64,000 bases of DNA from Sabellastarte sp. h YS-2021 (GCA_964017235.1 OZ024936.1:46117028-46181027); one strand, 5' to 3'; shown: positions 36,386 through 50,182, counted from the stretch's first letter. The notes: generated by a model from the sequence alone, not told the origin. Made by a program: numbers and translations.

Positions 36386-36400
36386 TGGTTATGATGTCAG

Positions 36401-38700
36401 CTGCTGGCATAGCTATGGTCATTTTTACTTGTGTTCTATCCGTTTTTTTTCTCTCTTTTTTGGCATTTCATTGATGGGTCTTGTATGATATATTGTTATA
36501 TATATAAAAATACGATGTAGGTTTGTAATGGTCCTTTGAGTCCATTCAAACATGACTCAAAATAGAGACATAAATTCCTCTTCACAACTCCCCTCCCCCC
36601 AATAACACACACTGAGGCAATAGCATCCACAGGTACTTATTCAAAACAAATAAGTGCTCAAATAACACAGACCTGAGATCACTAAAGTCCCTGGATAAAC
36701 ATCACAAAAAACACACACAGCCAAGTGGCATTTAGACTGCTCACAGTGTCAGTTTGAAGTGATGTGACGTAAGAAATAGCTAGAACAAATTATAAGCTAC
36801 ATAGGTCAAAGGGGATCAACAGCAGCGTGAACAAGCAAAGGATAACTGGGTGTCACCTTTGCCAAATAAGGAACACCAGCAGTGTGTTATTCCTATGTCG
36901 AAAGCAATATAGTGCTGGATGCCTAAAGAGGATCCAATTCTCCTTGCTGGAGCCTTCTTTTCCCCTCTTTCATGTTGTCTAGAATTGAAATGTGTAATAA
37001 TGCATAACTGGAAATGCCTGACATATAACTAAAAAAATCTAACATTTCATTTTCCCCCACCACAGAAAAGCCAGGACAAGCGAAATGTTTTTCTTGGTCA
37101 CCAATAACAAAGCTTAATTTTTCTCGAAAAGGTTCCCCAACTTCAAATATTAATTTCTTCCTTCTCCAGTTAGGGATATAATAATCACTTTTGTGTATGT
37201 AAGGATAATACATGATAAATACATGAAAGATGTTGCTACTTTTCTGGAATCAGAATGTGATATCCAATTCCAACATAACAACAACAACAACAACAAAAGA
37301 ACAACATCCAATGTCAATTAGAACATCACCAACATGGGCATATGTCACTAACAGTGACTATCATTTTTGTCATTCATTCAGTTCATAGATAGTTGATCAT
37401 TTTCCCCCCATTTCCAACTATAAAATATATTTCTCTGTACTTATATGTTTTCTTTCATCAAACAGGAACACTATGGCATAGAGCGATTTATGTGGGTAAC
37501 CTTTTGTTGCATCCTCCATTCCACAGTGTGAGTGGCATTGGTACCGATTTAATTAATTTGGGGAAACTTTGATATTTACTGAGTGGCAGAAAACAGTGTT
37601 TACTGTTTTAATTTTACACAAGTGACAACACACATATCCTCATCCCAGAGGTTACCAGCTTGCTTTTTAAGGGGAAAGCTTATTGCTGGTCGAATTAGGT
37701 CAACATTTGATTTGACCCGTATTTTCTTATACATAAACAACTGAATGCACTGTAGATTTAAGGCCTGGATATTTTGCTTAACCTTAACATGTTTCATAGA
37801 AGGGAAACAGTGTAGTTAAGCAAGCTTTTGCACACACCTCTACCTACAGTTTGGCTGCAGAAGTCAATTGGTATCAGGGAAGGCTGATAGTCGCGGTGCG
37901 GCACAGAAATTATACAGAAAAGATACAGAAAGATGAAGTAGCATGGAGTCAAATAATGAACGTCATTGGAGAAAGAAAAAAATGACACAGAGTAATATAG
38001 AATTAGGATGGAAGACATTGGAAGAACTAAAAAATGGCAAGACACCCTGCAGTTATCCCACAGAACTTAAAACTGTCTATGGTCTACGGTATTGACTATG
38101 TATAAAGCTACTTCTTTAATGCTACATTACACATTTCAATCAGTAAAATTAACATTTTGTGACATTCCCTGTTTTCTGTTTGACAACCCCACATGCATTT
38201 TGAAACGTCCAAGATTTCCATCTACCATAGGTGGTACATAACGTTCAGTGGCTGTAACCACCCGTAACTCGAGGGTGAAATAGCATTCCTGTAGCTCTTC
38301 TGCTGTCTTTCCTCTTCATTCTATGTCCTTCCGTCCTTTGCTGTTTCTCCAGTAAAAGCTAAATGTTTATATCTTTCTTGAATCTTTTCTGTGTCACACA
38401 GGGCCTCCCCGATTCTAATTTTCTTCTGAAAAAAAAACTGTAGCTAGAGGTGTGTAGCTGGATTTTGTTGGCATGGCCTTTAGGGGCTATGCTGCTCACG
38501 TAATAAGTTTGGCCAGTATCTTAAGGTTGTGACAGAACTCCCCTTTGCCTAGTCATGTGACTGTTATTGGCGCCAAGTGTTGTTTACAATTGGAACTAAG
38601 CAAGTAGGACGTGTGTGGACCCAAAAAGTTTCAGTTTTATGATTATATGTATATTTTAGTTTTCATTGAATCAAGCACAGTTTGTTGATTTTAATATCAC
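36401..38700. other. No gene seen
   Basis: It contains a short (AAC)n tract near 37275-37297. A minus-strand frame at 36923-37213 encodes 96 residues with no recognised domain. No other structure was found. Confidence 0.45.
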
Positions 38701-38729
38701 TACATTACTGGTGGATTGATATACTTGGT

Positions 38730-41700
38730 GTATGGAACACTTTTGTTGCAAGTGTGATAGACCCCACATCAGACCTGTTGGAAGGAGGTGCACAACAGCA
38801 GGTATGGCTACCATTGTCTCTCCAACCAAGCTTCAGTGGCGCTCAATGACAACTTATGGGCAGACCTCTCAGCCCCATTAACACAACCTCATCAGGTGGT
38901 TTAGTTAATACAAGTGCCACCGCAACCACCAGTAGTGGGGGACCCATAACCCAGCCGAGTAGTCCAAGAACTGATGAACTGATACTTGTTGAATTTCAGA
39001 AATTTTAGGCCACAATGACCCATGTGGAACAGGAATTGCAAGTCGAAACCTTTATAAGGTAAAAGAGTTAAACAAGGTAGGCAGGCTAGTGACAGTTCTT
39101 TGTTTGGAACTTCCAACAGATCAGCTGGGATCTCACTGGAAGAGAGTACAAGCCACCCTATAGGTACAGAAAGTATGCAAATACCAGTTCATACACAATC
39201 AGCTACTAACACTACAACAACAACCATTTCCAGCCTATTTGCTCAAGCCAGCCAGGGCACTGCTCAATATGCAGTTAACGCTAACAGACACCCATGTAGT
39301 ACTCAGATTGTTTATTCAACGTGTCAAACTTCACACCAAGGACAGTATGTACGCCTGATACATTCTGGACAAACCTGCCTGGTTAGAACCCAGGGACCTC
39401 TCTCTCAAGTTTCAACCACCCAAGGGCCAAGGGTCATGTTTATTTGGGTTACAACTGGTGCAACAGCTTCGTTAGCATCCACAGCACTCAGGGTACAATG
39501 ACAGTTTTCCACCATATGGGCACAGGTACCCTAGTATCCTGTAGTACTTCTCAACCCTTTCTTCAATCAACAATTCAATCACAACATATGGCGCATGCAC
39601 ACTTGCCCAACACAGCTTTCCTGCCACCTGTGAGTGATGTGGGAATGGCAGTTACTGGAATGCAACAAGTGCAGGCAGGGCGTCAGACTATGAATGTACA
39701 TGTTCCCAATATTGAGCAACCTGTTGTCCCCACCATTCAGGCACTCAAAACAACAGCTGTGGACCAAGCGTTGGTGTAACAGAGGGGTCAGGAGCTTAAT
39801 CAGCAGGCATTGCCTCATTAATCACATATTACATAATTCAGTTCAACAAACAGAACCACAAGTTACAAGTAAGCCCAAGGAAAAGAAAGAGAAAGTGGAT
39901 GCTGTGTGGCCCCAGGATTGCGTATTTGTGGGCCACTTAAGGGCCAGAGTAACCTATGAGCATCTCACCCAAGCCCAATTTGTGGTCGGTTTTCTTAGAT
40001 AAGTTCAGGAAGAGCAATATCCCTACCTCAGAAGCACCATGGTGGAGTACTTAACCGAATTGTTTCAGAATGCCTGTGATCACAGTTGGCAAGCGGCTAA
40101 GGGTGCCCACCTTGTTATGATGACCAAGATGGAGGAGTGCCTGATCACCTGGGGGGACCGAAAGAAAGTGAGAAAACCCTATGTGAAAGCTTCGAATACC
40201 TTCAATTCAGGGGACAGTCACAACAACAATAATACAAAACCCAAGAAATCAAGTTCAGTACCTTGTAGAGAATATAATGAGGGCAGATGCAGTAAAACAG
40301 TGGACCATGCTATAGGCCTCATAACTCACAAGCATGTGTGTGCATTCTGCATGTACATCAGGCAGGCTGTACAACCATCCAGAAAGCCAATGCAATAATA
40401 AGAGACGTAAGACTGGAAATGGCCCACCCCAGCAGTGACAAGACATGGAACTGGCAGCAGATAACAATGAACATGTTAAGATATCTAGTAGTGTTTTAGT
40501 TAATTATGTCAATAAAGTGAAACCTTGTGACATTAAAAACTCTTCAGATTTTGCTAAGGAAATTGACAGACAATGTATTGCTGAGAATCAACAATGTAGG
40601 GACATATTATCGTCTCATGTAATCAAAACTTAAAGTTCTGACATCCAATGTAATCCTACCTCCGTAGATAAGTTCAATACACAATGTGATGTCAATACTA
40701 GTGGGTCTGACAAATGTGAATCCTGTATTCCTGTACCTGACTATAAGTATGACAATGGTTCCCATGTAGGTATCAAAGTTCAAGAACTAAGACAGAAAAT
40801 ACTGGGCTAGTATTTCTAAGAAACAATTGATGCAAATTGATATCAATTTATTGCATAATAGGTGTCAAGATCTTTGTGATTTCATGTGTCAACAAAGTGA
40901 ACACACAGGTTATAACCCACTGCCCCCTCTCCAGTTTGTAAACATTAAACAGTGTAACAAATGTGTAGTCAACCGTGATCTTTTTCAAGATCCTGCTAAA
41001 TTGCACAAGTATGTTAGTAGTTTCAAATGCCCCATTTTTTTAGGGACTAGGGTGCAAGTAAACTTTGACATGAACTTGGACCTTGTTGACTTGCTTGCTA
41101 AGGATTATTGGGACTGGCAATTGCCACTTTACCTACGTTATGGTTTTCCCTTGGATTTTAAGGGCACCTTTGGGGACTTGACGAGTACTATACATAGCCA
41201 CTCCTCTGCTCGCCAGTATCCAGAGCATGTGAAAGCATATCTGCAAGATGAGATACATCATAGGGCCATTTTTGGCCCTTTCCAGTGAACATTTTGGTCG
41301 GGACACCCATGTATCCCCTTTTATTACTCGTAGTAAACAAGATAGTGAAAAAAGAAGAGTCATAATCGATCTTTCCTGGCCCCCTGGGGCCAATGTCAAT
41401 GATTTTACTGACAGCAATGAATACATGGTCACTGCCTTTAAACTTACATATCCATCTGTGGATACCTTTACTGACAGACTTAGACAACTAGAAAAAGGTG
41501 CTCTTATGCACAAAATAGATCTTTCCCGAGCATTCAGGCAATTGAAAGTCGATCCAGCTGACTACCCTCTTCTGTGCTTGTACTGGGATGGGGCTTACTA
41601 TGTCGACAGATCTTAGGTGTTTGGCCACAGAACTGCGGTGATGGGATGCACAAGATTAAGCTACTTCCTACGGTATCTCCACAGAAAGGAAGGCTTCTAT

Positions 41701-42710
41701 CTTATGTCCTACATTGATGATCTTTTGGGGCTGAGAATGGCTCTAAGGCTCAGGAAAGTTGATACAATATGCAAACTGCTAAAGGACCTTAACATCCCTA
41801 ATAGTGAAGCAAAACTTACTCCACCTACAACTAGAATTGTATGCTTGGATATTGAGATTGATTCGGTCACTGCTTGTATGTCAATTCCCCAAGGCAAGTT
41901 AGAAGAAATTCTGCAGACCTGTCAATCATTTAGCAAACTGTCATATGTTAGTAAGCATCAATTGCAGAGTGTTATTGGTAGCTTGATAGTTATTCACAAA
42001 GTTGTCAAACCTGCCAGGTTTTTCATTAATAGACTGTTAGACACTTTACGCAATTCAATCTCAATTCAAAAATTTTTCCCTTCCCCTCTCTCCTTTTGAC
42101 CACCATTCCGTGGCCCTGACCTTGCGCAGCATAGCCCTTAATGTCCCTGTTCTTAAAAAAGCCAAAGGTATTTTTGATATTCCTACCCTCTCCTCCATTG
42201 TCCATCTTTTTTATTCTCTCCCTTCTGGCCCTACCTACAAAGCCCTCTTTCTTACTGCCTTTTTCGCCTTCTTCTGCCTATCAAACCTGGTTCCCTCCTC
42301 TTCTGCCTCTTTCTCCCCCTTTCTGCACCTGTTCAATCCATGATTGCCTTATTTCCTCTTTCCCCCGATGCCCCTCTCTTTGCCCTTCCCCAGCCTTTCC
42401 TATGTCCCTCTTACTGAAAGCAAAGTTAGGAAGACCCTCGCCTCCATTGTCTCCTCTCTGGATCTTGACCCCCATGTCCTATTCTTTTCATTTTTTTAGG
42501 TCTGGTGCATCTCTGGCCTTTAATTGAGATGTCTCTCTCCAGGCTATTCAGAAGCAGGGCACCTAGTCCTCCGACTCAGTGTTCGTCTTACATCATTTCC
42601 CACCCCTTGTCCCAAAGCTCTGTTTCCCTGGTCTTCAAAAGCTCCTACAACCCTTTGGCAAGTTTGTTATATCCAGGTCCAACATCCACACTAAAGCTAG
42701 TAATAAATAT
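38730..42710 (+). mobile_element. DIRS-type tyrosine-recombinase retroelement, broken fossil
   Basis: The parts in order are a gag-like region (about 38.73-40.4 kb), a reverse transcriptase region of DIRS type (about 40.8-42.1 kb) and a tyrosine-recombinase-like region (about 42.1-42.7 kb). DIRS elements use a tyrosine recombinase in place of an integrase and are kin of LTR retrotransposons. The copy is clearly broken, with several breaks across all three parts, so it is an inactive relic of moderate age. The terminal and internal complementary repeats typical of the family were not identified, so the ends are approximate; non-coding flanking sequence may extend to about 38.5 and 43.4 kb. Confidence 0.85.
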
Positions 42711-43069
42711 TGTGGCCCACCTATGCACTTAAATGCTGTTATCTTCGTAATATAACAGATGTCATGTAACTTAGTAACTTTCTGGTGGAAAAAGCATTGC
42801 AATAACAAAGATTTTGGTAACTTAACACAGCTCAGTAGTTGCAATAGTAGTATTTAGTAATGTGCACTTGTTACGATTATGTGCGATCGAGTATTTAGTA
42901 TGTTATCATGAAGTTGAGGTTTTTTAGTAACCTGATTACTTAGATTTTAGTAACTTATCAACTTACATGTTTTAACCTTCAATAGCTTTTAGTAACATTA
43001 GAACAGATGTCGTTTTACTGTTTCTAGTTTTAGTCTTATTAGTAATTTGTGTTTGTATAGTGTGTAGAG

Positions 43070-43302
43070 ACGGGGCCACTGTAGCAGAGTGGTAACACTC
43101 TCGCCTCCCACCTCTGAGGCCAGGGTTCGGTTCCCGGCACGGCCTCAAATGGGAAAGCTGGTAGTTGCTTGCCGTTGGTCAGCAGTTTACAGTACAGAAC
43201 CCTGACAACCTGTATGCACTGCTTTCCTCTGCCCTTCCAACTACCCGTCGTGATATGACCTGTACAGTGTTGACAGCGACGTAAAACCCCAAATAAATAA
43301 AA
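43070..43302 (+). mobile_element. tRNA-derived SINE with perfect 15-bp target duplication
   Basis: It begins ACGGGGCCACTGTAGCAGAG, has box B GGTTCGGTTCCC, the shared body and an AAATAAATAAAA tail. GTATAGTGTGTAGAG is repeated exactly at 43055-43069 and 43303-43317, which fixes the boundaries and implies L1-like target-primed integration. The exact repeat indicates a young insertion. Confidence 0.95.
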
Positions 43303-43947
43303 GTATAGTGTGTAGAGTGTGTACTGTACTAATAAATTTATTTTTTTTTCATTCTGGCTTCTGTTTTGCTTGTATATGAAATAAAGTGGTACACCTGTGT
43401 TTTCCAGCCATCTGTGAGCACCAAAAGAACTGATAGTAATGTTACAGGGGCTTAAGTCTGACTGTGGGTCACGTGAGTAATGCAGACTGTCATGTTTGAA
43501 CCACAATCATCTCTGTGTGACAATTTGTAGAGATATTTCAATCTAATATACTGCTATGTGGATACAGTAGCTTACCTACAAGGTACAAGGTAAACTCCCT
43601 TATGCAGGTGTTCCACTGGAGCCAACCCTGTAACTGACCCTACGACTCTAGGGTCGGTTGCAAAAGTCGTAGGGTAGTGGGAAAAAGGGCGTGAAAATGG
43701 TGGGTCAGTTAGAAAATCCCTGTACAGTTACAGACAAGACGTGATGACCATCACGACAAGATGTAGGGTCGGGGACGTTTTTTGCATGGCCAGTCGTAAA
43801 CGTACTACAACAAGCCCTAAACCCCTAACAGACAAGCCATAAAGACAAACAGACTGGGAGCATGTTCCCGACCCATGCCGACAGGACTGATTGTTTTTGT
43901 GGGTCAGTATCTAGAGTCAGGATCCAGAATCGGGATCCATATCACAC

Positions 43948-43955
43948 TATATAAA
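43948..43955 (+). promoter_or_regulatory. TATA box of the 43.6-kb transposase gene
   Basis: TATATAAA lies 43 bp before the first transposase ATG (43998) and within 350 bp of the element end. The same arrangement is seen in the 50.25-kb element. Confidence 0.6.
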
Positions 43956-43997
43956 TCCCCCTCCCCTGTGATGTGCCATTCATTTCACACTTCAAAG

Positions 43998-45293
43998 ATG
44001 ACAGGAACACATCAAGAGCAACTGCTTGATCACTTGAGGGTCCTTTTGTTTTTTATTGAATTGAGTATTTTATTGTACATAATGATTTCAAGACACAGAA
44101 GACAGCAGAACCCAGCACCTGCCCAGCCAGCATCACCATCACCCCCACCACCCAGAAGGAGAAGGAAGCCACAGAATCCATGGGTCATTCCCTGGATATT
44201 GCAGAGAGAGAAGAGGGGTTGCTATAGAACACTCTTGGATGAATTAATCACTACATACCGGGCTACAGAACCTTTACCAGGATGGAACCAGCATTTTTTT
44301 ATTTGATTGAAGAAAGAATCACACACACACACCCCCCCCCCCCCCCATCTCAGGAAGTCAATCACCAACTTCAGGAAGCCACTGGAAGTCGCCTTTAAAC
44401 TGGCAGTTACTTTGAGACACTTATCCACAGAGGAAACATACACTTCACTGCAATACGACTGGAGGGTTGGAAGAACGACCATCTGCAAATTTGTCCCCCA
44501 GGTCTGCAAAGCCATTTTGAAAGAATTTCAACATGATTATTTGATGTGTCACACTGATTCTAAAGACTGGAAGAAAATTGAAGAAAAATTTAGAAACAAA
44601 TGGAATGTTTCCCATGCAGTTGGTGCACTAGATGGAAACACATTGCTATAAAGAAGCCCAAAGAAGTCAGGCAGTGAATATTTCATCTACAAGGGCTACT
44701 TCTCCGTGGTGGTTTTGGCTTTAGTCAATGCAGATTGCAAATTCCTATGGGTCAACTTAAGGTCCAGTGGGTCATCATCTAATGCTCAGATATTCAACTG
44801 CAGCAAACTGAAAAGAAGAATTGAGAATGGAACCTTGGGACTACCACCACCTGAACCACTTGGACATGGGGCCGAATCTACACTACTTCCTGCTGGGGGA
44901 TGACGCCTTTGCCCTTTTGCCTTGGCTGGTCAAGCCATACAGTAGATGACAACTGACCATGGCCAGACAGAGAAGAGAGAATAGCTCACTACAGGATATC
45001 CAGGGGAGGAGGGTGATCGAGAACCAATTTGATATACTTGTCAAGAGATTCAAGGTGCTGTTGATCACCATGGAGCAGAGGCCAAAAGTTGTCAGAGACA
45101 TTGTGTTAACATGTGTGGTACTACATAACATGCTGAGAAACCATCAGGTAGGAGTACCACAGGCAGACCAGGGGGAACAGGGACATAATCGTAACTTCAG
45201 AAACCCATCGAGGAAGGGCAAACATCAATGAGACCTACTGAAAGACTACTTCAATCACGTGGGGGCGCTGGCTGGGCAGGAGGACAGAGTTTA
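43998..45293 (+). pseudogene. PIF/Harbinger transposase, inactivated
   Basis: The N-terminus MTGTHQEQLLDHLRVLLFFI has the same hydrophobic segment, Pro-rich linker and RRRRK basic patch as the intact transposase at 53.2-54.5 kb. The HTH region (YTSLQYDWRVGRTTICKFVP) and the first catalytic Asp (AVGALDG) are present. At the second catalytic position the block reads GSSSNAQIF, Asn replacing Asp. [17 protein letters not shown] keeps the Glu. A poly-C run near 44334-44346 and several further frame changes break the gene, so it cannot make active enzyme. Confidence 0.88.
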
Positions 45294-46229
45294 AGAATAC
45301 TGAGGGGAGAAGACTGAGGGGAGAACATCTTTCGGTCCTTTTCAAATTATCCAAGAACTTTTATTTAGCAAAGTGTTGACCAAAAAATAACCCCATTTTT
45401 CTAACAATGTAGTGCCAATTCAATTTCACTAAAAATAATCCCCATCACAAACAGAAACCCATCCCAAACTCAGTTCACAAAATTAAATTTCATCACTTAC
45501 AGATTAAAACCCTGTTCCTCAATTTACTAAGTTGACATCCCACCCCAACATGACCTGGGTTTATTGTCAAAAAATAACTTGCAAAATAGTAAAAAAAATA
45601 AAAACCAGTTTCAAAATGAATTTTAGCCCCTAAATACCACAAAGAGAAAGAATTTTAAAAAAAATTTAATCCCAAGAATTAAAAAAAATTGAAATGAAAT
45701 GTGCAAAACAAAATTATACAAGGTGACAGTCCCAGTTTAATCATTTTTTTTACTTTGTCAGTCTGTTAGTCACTCCATTGTCACTTATATATTTGAATGT
45801 TTTGCTAGGTCTTATGTTTGCTTGTCAGTCAGTCCCTCCACACATAGAGAACAACTTACTTGTGTGGATGTTGCATCTTATTTCAAGTTTGGTTTGAGGT
45901 GGGAGGAACGTGGGTTTGTGTTTGGATCTTTATTTGTTTTGGGGTGGGGCAAGTGTAGTTTTAAAATTGAGTTTTGAATGGGGTGGGGTGGTTTTACTTT
46001 GAATTCTTAGGGGATTATTTTTTTTTATTAAGGGGTTTTTTTGTTAAGTTTTTTTTTATTTTCTCTGTTTTGTGGTGGAACTTTATTAATATTTGTTTAA
46101 CATTCACTCATTCATTCACACAATTTTTTTCGTGTATTTGAGGGAAGTGTAAGTGTTGGACGGTGTGCTTTTTTGTTCATGGGCATAGACATTTAGCTTA
46201 TTAATTGTTTTGGAAGATTCGAATGGTCC

Positions 46230-47049
46230 TTAGAAGGGCTGGTTTTGTGTGACTTGTGCAGGCCAATCTGCTGATTTGGGCTGGCTGGACTGGCTGGGAG
46301 GTCTTGACTGTTCTTGATGATTGGAAGATGGCACTAGTGACGGTGCTGGTTGAAGTTGAGAGGGTGAAAATGGCTGTGGTGTGTCAATCTGTTGGTACTG
46401 TAGTACACTTGGAATAGCCCCAAAGAGACTGGATAATCCAGAAGTGTTGTGTTGACTTTCCTCCTGTTGTAAAGCTGCAACTGGAGGTGGGTTGAAAATC
46501 ATCTGTCTGGAAGTCCCAGAAGTTGATACATAAGAAGTTGATGGTTGCTGTACTTTGGCAATCACTGTAGCAGGCTATGTTGTGGCTATCTTTGTAGGCT
46601 GCACAACTGGAATGGAGACTGGTTGAGAATCCGGTAAGGTGAGTATTTTTTTTTACCCTCAGACCCTTAATTTTTTTGATATGGTGAGTATGTATTCACA
46701 TCCTGCTGTGGCCTGTGTTGCTTCTGGAAGTTAAAATGTGGTGACCTATTGACTTGTGGTGACCTGTCTCTTGCATTCTTCGGCCTTGTACTGTATTTCA
46801 CTAAGAAGCTTCACTGTCTCATTCCTGAAGGTCAAAAAGTCTTGCTCCTCCAGATGTTCAATCTTAGAGTGTAGATAGTTGCAGAATGACTGTCTTGGAA
46901 CCACTTGGAGTGGGGTCCTGACGTGCACCCAGAAATGTGGAAATCATCGACCTCATCTGCTGGAACTGATCTAAAACTGGATCTGCAGCAGTGGTGGTGG
47001 TGACTGTAGGCTGTTGTTGGCTTAGGATTGGTGCATGCTGCTCAATCAA
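46230..47049 (-). pseudogene. Harbinger DNA-binding partner, truncated and frameshifted
   Basis: On the minus strand the remnant reads DPVLDQFQQMRSMISTFLGA, then in a second frame FCNYLHSKIEHLEEQDFLTF and RNETVKLLSEIQ (BESS-like helix pair). In a third it reads a Gln/Ser/Pro-rich tail (QQEESQHNTSGLSSLFGAIP). The MADF DNA-binding domain seen in the intact partner at 51.0 kb is absent, and only about 200 bp separates this remnant from the probable TATA box, so the 5' part of the gene was deleted. Confidence 0.82.
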
Positions 47050-47245
47050 TCAATTGTACAGCTTGTTTAAAAAAACAAAACTTAAAAATAAACGTGAAAC
47101 CTCATATAACAGATTTCACTCCCAGCCAGTCCAGCCTAGCTCAAACTTAAGCTAATTTGCCAAAAAAATGAAAAACTTAAAGCTGCACACCAGTTGTCTC
47201 TCGACAAGTAAAGCCCAAATATATGCAGATTGTCTACTGACTTGC

Positions 47246-47254
47246 CTTTTTATA
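47246..47254 (-). promoter_or_regulatory. TATA box for the minus-strand partner gene
   Basis: The minus strand reads GTATAAAAAGGC at about 47244-47255, about 200 bp before the first Met of the partner remnant. It mirrors the TATA next to the transposase gene at the other end. Confidence 0.5.
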
Positions 47255-47786
47255 CCTACAGATTTGGAAACTGACAGGCCGTAAGAAGCACAAATATTGC
47301 CGTCCTTTCAGTTACAGGTCCCGGCTTGTCTGTTAGTGTTACAGGCCTGTCGGTTGTTGTTTACGGCTTGTCTGTTTCAGTTTAAGGCCTGTTGGTTATA
47401 AATTTACTGACTCTAGGACCCAGTCGGTTAAAATTGCCAACTAAAAGTTACTAAAGTTGCTAAAGTTACCGACTGTACTGTAACACTTCCCGCACAGTCT
47501 GTTTGTCTTCACATACAGTCGGGAAGTCCATATTTGGGACACGCCAGATACTTGTTACAGACAGGCCTGTTTGATTAACCGACAAGCTGGGATGTGTAAC
47601 CGACAGGCCGTTAAGTTAACCAACAGGCTTGTTGCTAGGTGGATGAAATTGGGGTCAGATACAAGGGTCGGCAATGGACAGGCCGGGAAACTACAACCGA
47701 CCCTAACCAACCATGTAAACATTGGTCCTGACTCTCCAAAAATGCATAGTTACCGACAGGCCGGCCCCAGTGGAACACCTGCATTA

Positions 47787-50182
47787 GCTAATAACAGTAT
47801 GGGCAGAAGATGGGACAGAAGTTTATACATGTATCCATTACAGTGACTTTGGACAGATCTCATGCTCCCTATAAACATGGCATAGTTAGACTGAAGGCAC
47901 TGGACTGGTAAAATAATAATAGGGGTCTTATAAGAAAAAAATAGGAAGCTTGAAACTTCTGTATCAGGAATTATGGCTATGTGACAGCGCCATACACATA
48001 TGGCTTGAGGGCGGTGTATGCTGACAGGTGTTAAATGTCCTTACATAGGCTACAAAACTAAAATACCTCTATTCAGTTTGTAACTAAAATGCAAAATTGC
48101 TATTCAACAATTCAGTACAGAGTTAGCGTGTGTCAAGAGGTAGTTTCAGAAATACATGAACTTGGCAGTTAAGAGTGGTAAGATGAGAACACAAAACACA
48201 AAGAACACTTACAATTTGAAAAAAACATTTGGAATCAATGTAAACTGTAATTTTATATATATGAGAAGACATTTGATACAGATTACTAACATAAAGTTAA
48301 AATGACAACTTTGTTGAAATTATTGAAGTGAGAATTTGGACATGCCATCTCACTACTTGTGCACACCTCATATTTCATTTTGATATTCCCTATTCATCAT
48401 TTGCTGAGACTGTACAATAAGCTACATTCTGAAATGGAAAAAAAATGAAAAATAAACTATTGTTTAAAACAACCTGACAATAGCAAATACAGTATACATT
48501 TATTTATTAAAGTTATCAAACCAGTTTGTATTATTAAGTTTGACCATTTTATCTTATAGGATTCCTGATTGGGGTTCCCAAAGAGCCTAAGACTAAGTGT
48601 GGACTTAATCTAAGTCAGGGGCTTTAATCTAAGTCTTTGTCTTAGCCAAGTATTGGATTTAATTGAATTTCACGAAGTATAACTCAGCTAAGCCCAGGCT
48701 CATTAAATAACCACAGTGGTTTTTTTGTCATGTGACCCAATATTTTAAGTCAAAATATTGTAACTGTCACATATAGTGCCTTTGTTTGAAACATTTTATC
48801 TTTGGAAATATACTGTTTTGCAATGGAAAACCTTGTAACCCCTGAAAATCTCATGAACACCTGGAAGTGTTCTACATGTATATTCTTTATTTTTAGGCAT
48901 TTTTATGTGTAAAAATAAAAACCGTGGCCATATTTATATCTGTAATATGATATCCATATTGTTTTATTATTACTTTTATATTTATGTTACACATTGATCA
49001 GGCTAGATGAACTAAAAGTGATTCAAACCATTTGGGAAATCTGTGGAAATAAAAACTTCCCTTGATTTTATGTATGTTATTACTGACAGCTTAATGTTTG
49101 TAACTATGCGATTGACAGCAAAATTCTATTAAATTGCTCTAGCAGTCAGGTTATTAACGTTAAAATACATTGAAGACATAATTACTGCCACATAGTGACA
49201 AAATAAGAGAACATAAATTTAATTTTTCTTGATTTGTTTAAATAAAGCTAAAAATATAAAAGTGAAATCGAATTACAGGAATCTAGAGAAGAACATTATT
49301 TTGTGGAACTTCTATTTTATCTTTTTGTTAAAATAATCTATCGGGGCAGTTATTTAGTTAAACCCAACCATTAGTGGACCCAGCTACAAGTCTTTGTTTA
49401 CAAAATTTAAGCCCAGTCTCGGAAGACATGACTCCAAGTCCATGACTTAGCCAAAGCTTAGAATAATTTTCTTTGTAATATCCCTTTTGTCTAAGGCCAC
49501 AGACTTTGCATGAGTTTAAGAGAAAAATCTATATTATAAGTGTAAAAAGCCCTGACTAAGTTGACTTTTTGTGAAAACAGTACTTGATACACTTTTTAAA
49601 AGCACAGTGCAATCTTCAACACAACAGAGACAATAAGGCCACCATCAGAGAAAATCATACAATCTTTGTTTTACATATTAATAGTAGAGTTCAAGGAACC
49701 ACTTTTATACAGTCTACTTTGATTATTCAATGGCCTTAAAACATAAAGTCTGATAAATCAGTTAATCAATTTATTAACAATAAAAGAAACTGTTCTTAGG
49801 AACTTGGTGTCTTTGAATTTGTGTGTGTATTAAATGAAAAGAGCAGCACAAAATCTAAATGAAAAAACATAAAATTATGTTTTTATGAAAACTTGGATAT
49901 TAACAGCCCTACCTAACATTTTCAAGTGATTTAACTTTGAAGCACATAGGTATAGGTGTGTGGTGTATGTTGTATTTATACTGTTTTTGTATCTTGTGTG
50001 TCTTCTGTAGTGTATATCTGAACACACAGTAGTTTTGAATTATGCATGTTTTCTTTTCGTGTAAATAAAATAATAATAAAAAAAAACAGTCTAATAAATC
50101 AAAATGCAAAAATAATCTAATTAAGGTCCTGGAGCCAGCTTAAAATCATAAAGTAACAGAGTTTATAATTTGCCCCAAGTAA
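47787..50182. other. No gene seen; CTTAG-rich repeat remnant
   Basis: The parts 48575-48720 and 49360-49540 hold clusters of CTTAG/CTAAG motifs (GCCTAAGACTAAGTGTGGAC, GTCTTTGTCTTAGCCAAG), similar in flavour to the MITE at 22.03 kb. They may be the two ends of one old element about 1 kb long. The rest is AT-rich with no exon recognised. Confidence 0.4.

Larger units (their letters stand above)
43603..47783 (+). mobile_element. PIF/Harbinger DNA transposon, full-length but decayed (4181 bp)
   Basis: The ends TGCAGGTGTTCCACTGGAGC and CCCCAGTGGAACACCTGCA are inverted, and TTA flanks both sides (43600-43602, 47784-47786). It has a plus-strand transposase remnant (43998-45293) and a minus-strand DNA-binding partner remnant (47049-46230), convergent as in the intact copy at 50.25 kb. 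The two elements belong to different subfamilies: the termini and proteins are clearly diverged. Inner copies of (C)TGT(C/T)GGTT motifs enrich both ends (for example 47270-47780), as expected for transposase binding sites. Confidence 0.93.

Noticed and set aside
36923-37213. Conserved host exon of 96 residues (minus)
   Set aside because: No recognisable domain or convincing splice sites; left as unassigned.
42110-42732. Independent small genes with Ser/Pro-rich products
   Set aside because: They lie within the DIRS-type fossil and are its recombinase-like region or shadows of it.
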